Source: Chlorobiaceae bacterium
GTDB lineage: Bacteria > Bacteroidota > Chlorobiia > Chlorobiales > Chlorobiaceae
Length of the DNA: 64,000 nt
NCBI GenBank assembly: GCA_012972825.1
Contig: JABDHL010000047.1
Location: 1-64,000 of the forward strand
Direction: 5' to 3'
Under the pieces are notes generated by a model. The model was not told the DNA's origin. It did not search any database and was given only the letters and a program-made list of their open reading frames with translations. Within the stretch, counting starts at the first letter, position 1, and each line of letters begins with the position of its first letter. Shown one piece after another: positions 37,433 to 47,019 of the stretch. Made by a program: the position numbers and the translations under genes.

Positions 37433-39247
37433 TCAGCGGATAATAATCTCACAAGGCATAACGGCAAGCATGTGCAGCTGACCGGACATCATCAGCATCT
37501 CATAATAAGCCTCCATTGAACTGAACTGCTTCTCGGGAATGATTTCATGCAACAGCTGTTGTTTGATGCAAGTCGATATTCTTTCAGCTAACCCGGAATC
37601 ATTTCCCTGAAAAAGATATTCCCACCATGTTTTCTGCGCAGGATAAAGCAGAAGCCTGGGGTGCCTGGCCGGATCGATCTTTGCAAGGAGCTGTGCTGCA
37701 TGAATGGCATCGAAAAGTCCTCCGGTTCGATCAACAAGTCCGGCTTTCATCGCACGACTTCCTGTCCAGACCCTTCCACCGGCAACAGAGTCAACCTGAG
37801 CAATCCTCATCTTTCTTGACGCAGCAACCTTACCGATAAAATCATAATAGACCTCCCCTGACGCCGCGACAAATTTGTTGTATGCATCGCCTTCAAGCGG
37901 CTTGAACAAGGTGTTGGCATCGGCATACCTGCCTCTGGTCACAACAGTACGTCCAAGTCCGATTTTTTCAGCAAGCCCTTTAATATTGGGTTTCAGGGCA
38001 TAAACCCCTATTGAACCGGTAATGGTCAAAGGCTCGGCATAGATGGTTTTTCCTGCGAGAGCTGCCATATAGCCTCCGGAAGCCGCCACACCCGACATAG
38101 AGACCACAAGAGGTTTCCTGACCGCAGCCGAATCAAGCATCTGAAGCATATCGGCTGACGCAAGGGCATCGCCGCCGGGACTGTCGATGCGCAAAACGAT
38201 AGCTTTGACCTTTTTGTTTTCCAATACCGCATCAAGGGAGTTTCTCAGAGTCTCAACATCAATACCTTCACTCATTTCTGCTGCTCCCCCCACTGCTGAA
38301 CGAACAATCATACCGGAAAGTGTAACCACTGCAATGCTTTCGTCACCATCACTCTTAAGAGGCCAATCAACTGCAGATCGGTACTGACCGACATGGATAT
38401 ACGCATCATTATCACTCGAAAGTTCCTTCCCTGTTATTTTTCTGGTCAGGGATCTCTGCAATTCCCATGATGAAGCTATACCGTCAACCAGTTTGAGCGC
38501 TTTAGCTCTCTGTGCCGACATCAGTGGTTCATTGTCCATAACCCCCTTCAATGCATCACGACTGATTCCTCGCCGCTTTGACAGGTAACCCAGATAGTTA
38601 TCGAACACTTCGTCAAGCATTGCATTAATCTCTTCAAGAGACTCCCTGCTTGACTCCGTCAGAAGAAACGGTTCGATACCGCTCTTATATTTTTTCCATT
38701 GAGCCGCCTGAAAAGCAACACCTAATTTGGCAAGGGGCGTAGTATAAAAGAGCGTTTCGGCCTTCAGTCCATCCAGCAGAAGAAACCCGCCGCGTTCAAT
38801 AATAATGGAGTCACATGCCGCGGCAAGAAGATAATCGTTATCCTCGGCAGAATGAATAAAGGCAGTGACCTTTTTTCCGCTTCGGCGCAGTTTTTCAACA
38901 GCCTGTCGAATTTCAGTTATTTTTGCTGGAGTTGCCTGCAGCCCTCCGATATCAAGAAGCACCTCCTTGACGCGTTTATCTGTCGCTGCGTGTTCAAGAA
39001 TAAACAACAGTTCCTGCAGAGAGAGCGACTCTCGGGAAGATACAAAAGGCAGCGATGAGCTTTCATGACGAATCTCACTGATAGTTCCGCCAAGCGGGAT
39101 GGACAGCACAAATCGATCAGGAAGGGTATGTGACGAGCGAAAAGCCCAAAACAATGCGCCACAAAACAATGCTGAAATGATGATGAGCCCAAGACAACTG
39201 TTGCGGAAACAGCCCCGCCTATTTTTTTGATTGTTCGTATTATTCAT
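37433..39247 (-). CDS. sppA: Signal peptide peptidase SppA (long form, protease IV)
   Basis: 604-aa membrane serine protease that degrades cleaved signal peptides. One N-terminal transmembrane helix (LGLIIISALFCGALFWAF) is followed by two tandem S49 domains. The catalytic Lys lies in the first domain (KYKSGIEPFL) and the catalytic Ser in the second (SMSGVAASGGYMAALAGK), with VLRIDSPGGDALAS nearby. The start overlaps the end of the upstream ABC ATPase gene by 8 bp, so they are likely cotranscribed. Confidence 0.93.
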   Translation of the reverse strand: MNNTNNQKNRRGCFRNSCLGLIIISALFCGALFWAFRSSHTLPDRFVLSIPLGGTISEIRHESSSLPFVSSRESLSLQELLFILEHAATDKRVKEVLLDIGGLQATPAKITEIRQAVEKLRRSGKKVTAFIHSAEDNDYLLAAACDSIIIERGGFLLLDGLKAETLFYTTPLAKLGVAFQAAQWKKYKSGIEPFLLTESSRESLEEINAMLDEVFDNYLGYLSKRRGISRDALKGVMDNEPLMSAQRAKALKLVDGIASSWELQRSLTRKITGKELSSDNDAYIHVGQYRSAVDWPLKSDGDESIAVVTLSGMIVRSAVGGAAEMSEGIDVETLRNSLDAVLENKKVKAIVLRIDSPGGDALASADMLQMLDSAAVRKPLVVSMSGVAASGGYMAALAGKTIYAEPLTITGSIGVYALKPNIKGLAEKIGLGRTVVTRGRYADANTLFKPLEGDAYNKFVAASGEVYYDFIGKVAASRKMRIAQVDSVAGGRVWTGSRAMKAGLVDRTGGLFDAIHAAQLLAKIDPARHPRLLLYPAQKTWWEYLFQGNDSGLAERISTCIKQQLLHEIIPEKQFSSMEAYYEMLMMSGQLHMLAVMPCEIIIR

Positions 39248-40223
39248 AGAGAAGACAACTTACCTGATGCCTGTTAGTATTGTTCAGTTCTTTAAGATTC
39301 GGTTCCTTATAGCCGCACTCAGCCTTGGCAACTGGACAGCGTGGATGAAACCCGCATCCAGCAGGAATCTGCAGAGGCCCGGGTAAATCTCCATTCAAAA
39401 GAATCCGTTCTTTCTTTGTTCCAGGTTCAGGATCAGGAATTGCTGACAGCAGGGCTTTCGTATATGGATGCTTCGGATTGGCATAGAGTTCAGTGGAATC
39501 AGCTATCTCAACTATCTTTCCAAGATACATGACTGCAACCCTGTCAGAAATATATTCAACAACCGAAAGATCATGAGCGATGAAAAGATAGGTCAAACCC
39601 AGATCCCGCTGAAGATCCTTGAGCAGATTAATGATCTGCGACTGTATCGACACGTCAAGAGCGGAAACAGGCTCATCGCAGATAATAAATTTAGGGTTGA
39701 CTGCCAGCGCCCTTGCAATACCGATCCGCTGTCGTTGTCCTCCTGAAAATTCATGAGGATAACGGTTGAAATACTCACGATTCAAACCAACAATATCAAG
39801 CAGTTCATCAATCCTCTTGCGAGCGGTATTACCCCGAGTAATATTATGAACGAGCAATACCTCTTCAAGCATCTGTCCGACTGTCAGTCGGGGGTTTAAC
39901 GATCCAAACGGATCCTGAAAAATCATCTGTATCTGTTTGCGAAGAGAGCGGAATTCCCGGTTGCCGAGAATGGTGATCTCCTGCCCTTCAAACTCAATCT
40001 TTCCAGTCACGACAGAATGACCCAAGCGTATCAATGCCCTTCCCAGAGTGGTTTTACCGCAGCCTGACTCCCCAACGAGACCAAGCGTCTCTCCCTGAAA
40101 TACGTCAAACGAAACACCGTTGACCACGTGTATCGAAACAGGATGTCCAAAACCACCGTTCTTCGGCTCAGAAAAATGAACCCGTAGGTCCCTGACCGAC
40201 AGTAATCTCCTTTGATCCTTCAT
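39240..40223 (-). CDS. Oligopeptide ABC transporter ATPase (OppF/DppF type)
   Basis: 327 aa. Walker A GLVGESGCGKTTLGRAL, signature FSGGQRQRIGIARAL, Walker B FIICDEPVSALDV and the His switch LFIAHDLSVVEY are all present. The C-terminal oligo_HPN extension with PAGCGFHPRCPVAKAECG marks it as a peptide-transporter ATPase. It could energise the permease/binding-protein pair at 21304-24078, but they are 17 kb apart and no OppD or OppC is visible. Confidence 0.92.
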   Translation of the reverse strand: MKDQRRLLSVRDLRVHFSEPKNGGFGHPVSIHVVNGVSFDVFQGETLGLVGESGCGKTTLGRALIRLGHSVVTGKIEFEGQEITILGNREFRSLRKQIQMIFQDPFGSLNPRLTVGQMLEEVLLVHNITRGNTARKRIDELLDIVGLNREYFNRYPHEFSGGQRQRIGIARALAVNPKFIICDEPVSALDVSIQSQIINLLKDLQRDLGLTYLFIAHDLSVVEYISDRVAVMYLGKIVEIADSTELYANPKHPYTKALLSAIPDPEPGTKKERILLNGDLPGPLQIPAGCGFHPRCPVAKAECGYKEPNLKELNNTNRHQVSCLLYE

Positions 40224-40321
40224 CTTTGACTGAACGCTGTTTATCGTATTTTTATTATTATACTAAATAGCACCGTGAATTTACCATTAACAAACCCTTC
40301 GTTCAAGTCCGTCTTTTACCC

Positions 40322-41122
40322 TTGCAAACTCCTCAGACACATAGCGGAACACTCTACGTTGTTGCGACGCCGCTCGGTAATCTCGAAGACATTACCCTGC
40401 GAGCCATCAAAATCCTTGGACAATCCGGAGCAATCGCCTGTGAAGATACGCGTCGCGCATCAATTCTGCTCAGACATCTCAATATTACAGGCAAAAAACT
40501 CATCAGTTACCACAACTACAATGAGCCGAGAGCTATAGGACAAATTATTGCACTGCTGGAAGATGGCACTGATGTATCACTCATTACTGATGCAGGAACC
40601 CCCATTATCAGCGATCCGGGATATGCGCTGCTGCATGCCCTGCATGAACAGAACCTCCAGGTAATCCCGATTCCCGGAGCATGCGCACTTACAGCCGCAC
40701 TTTCAGCATGCCCGCTTCCGGTCAACAATTTTTTTTTTGCGGGCTTTCTTCCCCATAAAAAAGGGCGTAAAACCCGACTTGAATATCTCGCGTCTCTCCA
40801 TGTTTCTTTTGTTGTTTATGAGTCCCCATACCGAATCGTGAGGCTCCTTGATGAACTCGGCAATATCCTGCCGGATGCTCAGATTTTCATTGGACGGGAG
40901 ATGACAAAAATTCATGAAGAGTACATTACCGGAACCATTGAAGAGATTGGCAGACGACTTGCAGATGGAAAAACCAGAGGAGAGTTTGTTGTTGTTGTTC
41001 ACCCTGCAGAAAAAAATAATCAAACAAGAAAAGGACTATGCAGATCATCACTGACCCCGGACAGATGCAAACCATTGCCGAAAAACTGCGGCTCAACCGG
41101 CAGTGTATCGGTGTCGTCATGA
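40322..41122 (+). CDS. rsmI: 16S rRNA (cytidine1402-2'-O)-methyltransferase
   Basis: Tetrapyrrole-methylase-fold enzyme methylating C1402 in the 30S decoding centre. LYVVATPLGNLEDITLRA, the ACEDTRRASILLRHL motif, LITDAGTPIISDPGY, the IPIPGACALTAALSA loop and FVVYESPYRI are diagnostic. It starts with TTG at 40322; no ATG was found in frame upstream. After the natural-looking end VVVVHPAEK the frame runs on for 85 bp inside panC with a non-family tail. A run of seven A at 41010-41016 is the likely cause: one more A would give a stop at once. Confidence 0.88.
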   Translation: MQTPQTHSGTLYVVATPLGNLEDITLRAIKILGQSGAIACEDTRRASILLRHLNITGKKLISYHNYNEPRAIGQIIALLEDGTDVSLITDAGTPIISDPGYALLHALHEQNLQVIPIPGACALTAALSACPLPVNNFFFAGFLPHKKGRKTRLEYLASLHVSFVVYESPYRIVRLLDELGNILPDAQIFIGREMTKIHEEYITGTIEEIGRRLADGKTRGEFVVVVHPAEKNNQTRKGLCRSSLTPDRCKPLPKNCGSTGSVSVSS

Positions 41123-41889
41123 CAATGGGGGCACTGCATGAAGGACATCTGAGCCTTGTGAAGCTTGCGCAGCAGACCGCAGGCACTGTCATTCTTACGA
41201 TTTTCGTAAACCCCAGTCAGTTCGGACTGAACGAAGACCTCCATCAATATCCCAGACCTTTCGAGCAGGATACTGCCCTTGCTAAAGCGGCAGGAGTCGA
41301 TTTCCTTTTTGCCCCTGAAGCAGAAAGCATTTATCCTGAAAACTATCAGACAACCGTTGAATGCAGCGCTGTAGCCAGAGGGTTTGAAGGAGAGAGGAGA
41401 CCAGGCCATTTTAAAGGGGTAGCCACCATCGTTACCAAGCTGTTCAACATCACAAAACCTCATATAGCCGTCTTCGGCGAAAAGGATGCTCAACAACTTG
41501 CGGTTATCCGCAGGCTTGTAGAAGATCTTAATATGCATATAAATATTATCGAGGCACCCATTGTCAGGGAAAAAAACGGACTGGCAGTCAGTTCAAGAAA
41601 TATCTATCTCTCTACCCAGGAACGCGATGGTGCCGCAATTCTTTACAAGGGAATCCGCCATGCCGAAAAGAGGGTTGCTGAACAGGGACATAACCTTCAG
41701 GAAATTGCCGAAGAAATCGAAAAGATGATCAACGCAACACCAGGATGCCGCTCTGACTATGTCGGTTTTGTTGATGAGGCAACGTTTGAACCAGTCGAAA
41801 CTGCTGAAGCAGGTATTGAGTACCGCCTGCTTCTGGCAATGTACTCAGGAACAGTCAGGCTGATTGATAACGGGAAAATCCGTGCGTGA
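41038..41889 (+). CDS. panC: Pantothenate synthetase
   Basis: Joins pantoate and beta-alanine with ATP in coenzyme A synthesis. The 283-aa protein has the HIGH-like motif MGALHEGHLSLVK, FVNPSQFGLNEDL, GVATIVTKLFN, FGEKDAQQLAVI and the KMSKS-like VREKNGLAVSSRN. Start at the ATG at 41038, inside the extended end of rsmI. Confidence 0.96.
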   Translation: MQIITDPGQMQTIAEKLRLNRQCIGVVMTMGALHEGHLSLVKLAQQTAGTVILTIFVNPSQFGLNEDLHQYPRPFEQDTALAKAAGVDFLFAPEAESIYPENYQTTVECSAVARGFEGERRPGHFKGVATIVTKLFNITKPHIAVFGEKDAQQLAVIRRLVEDLNMHINIIEAPIVREKNGLAVSSRNIYLSTQERDGAAILYKGIRHAEKRVAEQGHNLQEIAEEIEKMINATPGCRSDYVGFVDEATFEPVETAEAGIEYRLLLAMYSGTVRLIDNGKIRA

Positions 41890-42066
41890 TAACCCGCGAG
41901 AGATCAAGTTTACCGGAAGAGACTTTTTTGTATTATATTTAAGAACGCGTTCATTGTTTCTGCATTGCTGCAAAGCACTGAAGTCTGCACTGAGTATGAC
42001 CGGAAGCGGAAAACGTATGCATGAAAAAAACCGGACAGTATTTTTATCACATTATCACAGATTTCC

Positions 42067-44265
42067 ATGATTATTAACAAGAAAATTGATCTCGGCCAAG
42101 GGAAGATAATCTCTATCGAAACCGGCAAATTGGCAAAACAGGCAGATGGAGCTGTAGTTGTCCGCCTCGGCGACACTATGGTTCTTGCGACTGTTGTGTC
42201 AAGCAGGAAAACACCTCCACCAAATCAGGACTTCTTTCCGCTTCAGGTTGAATACCGTGAAAAATATTCGGCTGCTGGTAAATTTCCCGGTGGTTTTTTT
42301 AAACGGGAAAGCCGCCCTTCCGAGAAAGAAATTCTTTCAGCAAGACTGATAGACCGGGCACTGAGACCGCTTTTTCCTGACGGCTACCTCTATGAAACCC
42401 AGATCATTGTGACGGTAATCTCTTCCGACCAGATCAATGATGCCGATGTGCTCGGCGGCCTGGCCGCATCGACAGCCATCATGGTCTCCGATATTCCATT
42501 CCATAACCCGATGTCAGAAGTCCGGGTCGGCAGAATCAACGGATTGTTTATGATCAATCCTGACGTCAACGAGCTTTCAGAGAGTGATATTGATATTTGT
42601 ATCGGCGGTACGACAGATACCATCTGCATGCTTGAGGGTGAAATGAAAGAGATTTCAGAAGCAGAAATGCTCGATGCCATTAAATTCGGACATGATGCTA
42701 TCCGCAAACTTTCTGCACTCCAGAACGAGATCGCTCAAGAAGTTGGAAAACCAAGCAGGCCCTTTGCGCCGACTGTAATTCCTGCAGAACTTACAGAATA
42801 CATTCGTGGTTGTTGTGAAACCCGTCTCAAAGAACTCGCCTATACTCCGCTCAAAAAAGAAGATCGTGCCGAACAGACTGCCCTCATTTATAAAGAGTCC
42901 ATAGCATCAATCAGTGAGCACTTCAAGACATCTATCAGCAGTGAAGATATTGCTGCTGATTCCTCAAAAGCACTCTTCCTGAACGCTCATATCATTGAAG
43001 AGCAGATTCATGCTGTCGAAAAGAAAGTTATGCGCCATATGATTCTTGATGATGCAAAACGCCTTGACGGCAGAGCCCTTGACCAGGTACGACCTATCAG
43101 CATAGAACTCGGGGTTATCCCGAGAGCACACGGTTCGGCTCTTTTTACAAGAGGAGAAACCCAGGCTCTTGTAACCATTACCCTCGGTACCAGTAAAGAT
43201 GCACAGTCAGTCGACGACCTGACCAGCAATGCTGATAAAAAATTTTTCCTCCATTACAACTTCCCTCCATTTTGCGTCGGTGAAGTTGGCAGACTGGGCA
43301 GTATCGGCCGCAGAGAAATCGGTCACGGCAATCTTGCAGAGCGATCCATTAAAATGGTTGCCCCTACAGAACAGGAGTTTCCCTACACCATCCGCATTGT
43401 TTCGGACATTCTTGAATCGAACGGTTCTTCATCAATGGCATCAGTATGCGGCGGAACGCTTGCATTGATGGATGGAGGTGTTCCCATAAGAAAACCGGTA
43501 TCAGGCATCGCCATGGGACTGATCAAGGAAGGATCATCCTATGCAGTGCTTTCAGATATTCTCGGTAATGAGGATCATCTTGGAGATATGGATTTCAAAG
43601 TATCCGGAACAAGAGAGGGTATTACTGCCTGTCAGATGGACATAAAGATCGACGGACTTGACTATCATATTCTCGAAACAGCTCTTGAACAGGCACGCAG
43701 AGGACGGCTTCACATTCTCGACAAAATGGAGGAGGCCATTCCTGAATCCCGCCAGGATCTCGCAAACTATGCACCAAAACTCACCAGCATCAAGGTACCA
43801 ATTGAGTGCATCGGCATGATTATCGGCAAGGGTGGAGAAACCATCCGCAGTATTACTGAGGAAACCGGTGCTGAAATCAACATTGAAGACGATGGAACCG
43901 TCACCATTGCCTGCTCAACCACCGAAGGGACTAACGCTGCGCTTGCCACCATAAAAAACCTCATTGCCAAACCTGAAATAGGCACAATCTATGTCGGAAA
44001 GGTTCGCGACGTTCGTGATGAGCTTGGTGCTTTTGTGGAATTTCTTCCCAAAACCGATGGCCTTGTGCACATCTCTGAAATATCAAATGATAGAGTCGCC
44101 AAAGTCAGTGATCACCTCAAAATCGGTGATAAGGTCAAGGTTAAACTGGTTGATGTCCGCAAAGATCCTCGAACCGGAAAAATGCGTTTTGCTCTTTCAA
44201 TAAAAGCGGCTGAACAAACGCCGGAATATGAAATGGTAAAAGAACCAACCACGGAATGCAATTAA
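42067..44265 (+). CDS. pnp: Polyribonucleotide nucleotidyltransferase (PNPase)
   Basis: Phosphorolytic 3'-5' exoribonuclease of the RNA-decay machinery. Two RNase PH domains (first with [11 protein letters not shown]-like [13 protein letters not shown], second with [13 protein letters not shown]) flank an alpha-helical linker. Then come a KH domain ([18 protein letters not shown]) and an S1 domain ([20 protein letters not shown]). 732 aa is full length. rpsO, its frequent neighbour, is absent. Confidence 0.97.
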   Translation: MIINKKIDLGQGKIISIETGKLAKQADGAVVVRLGDTMVLATVVSSRKTPPPNQDFFPLQVEYREKYSAAGKFPGGFFKRESRPSEKEILSARLIDRALRPLFPDGYLYETQIIVTVISSDQINDADVLGGLAASTAIMVSDIPFHNPMSEVRVGRINGLFMINPDVNELSESDIDICIGGTTDTICMLEGEMKEISEAEMLDAIKFGHDAIRKLSALQNEIAQEVGKPSRPFAPTVIPAELTEYIRGCCETRLKELAYTPLKKEDRAEQTALIYKESIASISEHFKTSISSEDIAADSSKALFLNAHIIEEQIHAVEKKVMRHMILDDAKRLDGRALDQVRPISIELGVIPRAHGSALFTRGETQALVTITLGTSKDAQSVDDLTSNADKKFFLHYNFPPFCVGEVGRLGSIGRREIGHGNLAERSIKMVAPTEQEFPYTIRIVSDILESNGSSSMASVCGGTLALMDGGVPIRKPVSGIAMGLIKEGSSYAVLSDILGNEDHLGDMDFKVSGTREGITACQMDIKIDGLDYHILETALEQARRGRLHILDKMEEAIPESRQDLANYAPKLTSIKVPIECIGMIIGKGGETIRSITEETGAEINIEDDGTVTIACSTTEGTNAALATIKNLIAKPEIGTIYVGKVRDVRDELGAFVEFLPKTDGLVHISEISNDRVAKVSDHLKIGDKVKVKLVDVRKDPRTGKMRFALSIKAAEQTPEYEMVKEPTTECN

Positions 44266-44280
44266 CCCCGACAAACCTAA

Positions 44281-44314
44281 AAAACAGTGCAGTGTTAACT
44301 GCACTGTTTTTTTT
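44281..44314 (+). terminator. Terminator after pnp
   Basis: Perfect 13-bp stem: AAAACAGTGCAGT (44281-44293) and ACTGCACTGTTTT (44298-44310), loop GTTA, then a T-run. Confidence 0.9.
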
Positions 44315-44404
44315 ATGACCTCAGGTTCATTCGTTCTGTAAGACTCGTTGTTAGTCCCCAGGAAGTGTTGATTCCGGGAACCAACGTAATTCATCAAAAA
44401 CATC

Positions 44405-46822
44405 ATGAAGTACGAATTTTCACGCATAGAAAAGAAATGGCAGACTTACTGGCAGAAGCATAATACCTTTACCTCAAGAAAAGAGGCTGATAAACCGAAA
44501 TACTATGTGCTCGACATGTTCCCGTATCCAAGCGGTACAGGTCTCCATGTCGGGCATCTTGAAGGATACACAGCATCTGATATCACAGCCCGGTACAAAA
44601 GAAGCTGCGGTTATAATGTACTGCATCCGATGGGATGGGATGCCTTCGGTCTGCCAGCTGAACAGTTTGCCATTAAAACAGGAACCCACCCGAAAGCAAC
44701 CACTGAAACTAATATCAGAAGCTTCAAGGAAACCCTTCAGGCAATGGGTTTTTCATACGACTGGCAGAGAGAGATCAACACCACCGATCCCGCTTATTTC
44801 AAATGGACACAGTGGATTTTTCTCAACCTCTATGAAATGGGGCTGGCCTATATGTCGGAGGTCGACGTCAACTGGTGTGAAGAGCTGAAGACTGTTCTGG
44901 CAAATGAGGAGGTTGAAGAAAAAATTGCAGCCGGTTATACCGTTATCCGCCGTCCTCTGCGGCAGTGGGTACTGAAAATAACCGCTTATGCCGATCGTCT
45001 TATTGCAGATCTCGAAGAGCTTGAATGGCCTGAAAATGTCAAACAGATGCAGCGCAACTGGATTGGACGTTCGGAAGGAGTAAATATTGATTTTGAACTC
45101 CGCTGCCACAACCAGAAACTGAGAGTCTATACAACCCGACCCGACACCCTTTTCGGAGCAACCTACCTTGTCATTTCGCCAGAACATCCCCTTGCTGAAA
45201 AGCTGGCAACCGCACAGCAGCTGGTTGAGGTGAAAAACTATATCGGTCAGGCAAAACTGAAAACCGAACTTGAACGCACAGGGCTTCAGAAAGAAAAAAC
45301 AGGTGTTTTTACCGGCTCTTATGCTATTAACCCTGCTACAGGAGAACCTCTTCCGGTCTGGATTTCTGACTTTGTGCTGACAAGCTACGGAACCGGTGCG
45401 ATCATGTCGGTTCCTGCGCATGACAGCAGAGACTGGGAGTTTGCCAGACAATACAATCTTCCGATCATTGAGGTTATCAAAAGTCCGCATGATGTCCAGA
45501 AGAAAGTATTTGAAGATAAGGACAGCATGTGTGTCAATTCGTCCAACAGCGAAATAACGTTGGACGGACTCAGTTTCAGTGAAGCTTTTGAACGCATGGC
45601 CTCATGGCTTGAGAGAAAAAATGCTGGCGAAAGAAAGGTTAACTACAAACTCCGCGACTGGATATTCAGCCGCCAGCGTTACTGGGGTGAGCCTATCCCG
45701 ATAAAGCATTACGAAGACGGCTCACTGCGCACTGAAACAAACCTGCCCCTGGTTCTTCCAGAGGTCGAGGCTTATCAGCCCTCTTCAACAGGAGAATCTC
45801 CACTGGCCAACATTTCACAATGGCTTTACGGTACCGATGAACACGGACCTTTCAGAAGAGAGACAAACACCATGCCCCAATGGGCAGGAAGCTGCTGGTA
45901 CTATCTCCGTTTTATTGATCCTGAAAATAGTGAGCGGCTCATTGATCCTGACAAAGAAAAATACTGGATGAATGTTGACCTCTATATTGGCGGCGCAGAA
46001 CATGCCGTTCTTCACCTGCTCTACGCAAGATTCTGGCACAAGGTTCTGTTCGATATCGGTGTCGTCAGCACAAAGGAGCCGTTCAAGAGACTGTTCAACC
46101 AGGGAATGATACTTGGTGAAGACAATGAAAAAATGTCGAAATCACGCGGCAATGTCATCCCGGCCGATCATGTTCTGAAACACTACGGAGCCGATGCAGT
46201 GCGTCTCTATGAAATGTTTCTTGGCCCTCTTGAACAGGTCAAACCATGGAACACCAACGGAATTGAAGGCATAAGCAGGTTTCTGTCGAAAGTGTGGCGT
46301 TTGATTTATCCTGAACATGAAGGTACTGCAGCTTCACTTACTGTGGAAGCATTGCCTGATGAGCTGCTCAGACGCATGCATAAAACAATCAAAAAAGTCG
46401 GTGAAGACACTGAAAATCTCAAATTCAATACGGCGATAGCTGAAATGATGGTTTTTGTCAATGAACTGCAAAAGGCTGGATGCAAAAACAGGAACGCAGT
46501 TGAAACACTGCTTCTGATGCTTGCGCCCTACGCACCGCACATCGCTGAGGAACTTTGGGAAGCCATCGGACATAACGAATCAATCAGCTCAGAACATTTC
46601 CCCTCTTATCATCCTCAATTAGTCGAAGACACGGTGTTGACTATTGCCGTACAGATTAATGGAAAACTAAGAGGCACCTTCCCTGCGCCTGCAAAAAGCC
46701 CGAAAGAACTGCTGCTTGCAGAAGCAAAAAAGGTGCAATCGGTCCTTAAATTTCTTGAAGGACAAACTATCATTCGCGAAATTGTTATTCCTGACAAATT
46801 GGTAAGTTTTGCTGTAAAATAA
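44405..46822 (+). CDS. leuS: Leucyl-tRNA synthetase
   Basis: Class I synthetase, 805 aa. HIGH motif in PYPSGTGLHVGHLEGYTA and KMSKS in NEKMSKSRGNVIPADH. The editing domain (CP1) contains TTRPDTLFGATYLVISPEH and FVLTSYGTGAIMSVPAHD. The C-terminal anticodon-binding part (APHIAEELWE) and the terminal domain (LTIAVQINGKLRG) are present. Confidence 0.97.
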   Translation: MKYEFSRIEKKWQTYWQKHNTFTSRKEADKPKYYVLDMFPYPSGTGLHVGHLEGYTASDITARYKRSCGYNVLHPMGWDAFGLPAEQFAIKTGTHPKATTETNIRSFKETLQAMGFSYDWQREINTTDPAYFKWTQWIFLNLYEMGLAYMSEVDVNWCEELKTVLANEEVEEKIAAGYTVIRRPLRQWVLKITAYADRLIADLEELEWPENVKQMQRNWIGRSEGVNIDFELRCHNQKLRVYTTRPDTLFGATYLVISPEHPLAEKLATAQQLVEVKNYIGQAKLKTELERTGLQKEKTGVFTGSYAINPATGEPLPVWISDFVLTSYGTGAIMSVPAHDSRDWEFARQYNLPIIEVIKSPHDVQKKVFEDKDSMCVNSSNSEITLDGLSFSEAFERMASWLERKNAGERKVNYKLRDWIFSRQRYWGEPIPIKHYEDGSLRTETNLPLVLPEVEAYQPSSTGESPLANISQWLYGTDEHGPFRRETNTMPQWAGSCWYYLRFIDPENSERLIDPDKEKYWMNVDLYIGGAEHAVLHLLYARFWHKVLFDIGVVSTKEPFKRLFNQGMILGEDNEKMSKSRGNVIPADHVLKHYGADAVRLYEMFLGPLEQVKPWNTNGIEGISRFLSKVWRLIYPEHEGTAASLTVEALPDELLRRMHKTIKKVGEDTENLKFNTAIAEMMVFVNELQKAGCKNRNAVETLLLMLAPYAPHIAEELWEAIGHNESISSEHFPSYHPQLVEDTVLTIAVQINGKLRGTFPAPAKSPKELLLAEAKKVQSVLKFLEGQTIIREIVIPDKLVSFAVK

Positions 46823-47019
46823 CCACTTATAAAGTCTCTACGTGGTCCAAATATTTGGCAGAAGATTTTTTTTATGATAAAATAAGGTTCGGAAACCGTT
46901 AAACTTCGTTTCAGATATTTTTATTCTCCGCTTTAACTGCTGATTTTCTATTGTTATTGTTCACAAATACCTGTGAAGGGGGTATTCTCTTTTTTTTCAA
47001 CACATAAAATCTGGTATCA
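46823..47019. other. Gap between leuS and acs
   Basis: 197 bp, AT-rich; a TTTTTTTT run near 46868 and TTTTTTTT near 46993 are notable. No gene, tRNA or clear promoter pair seen. Confidence 0.3.
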
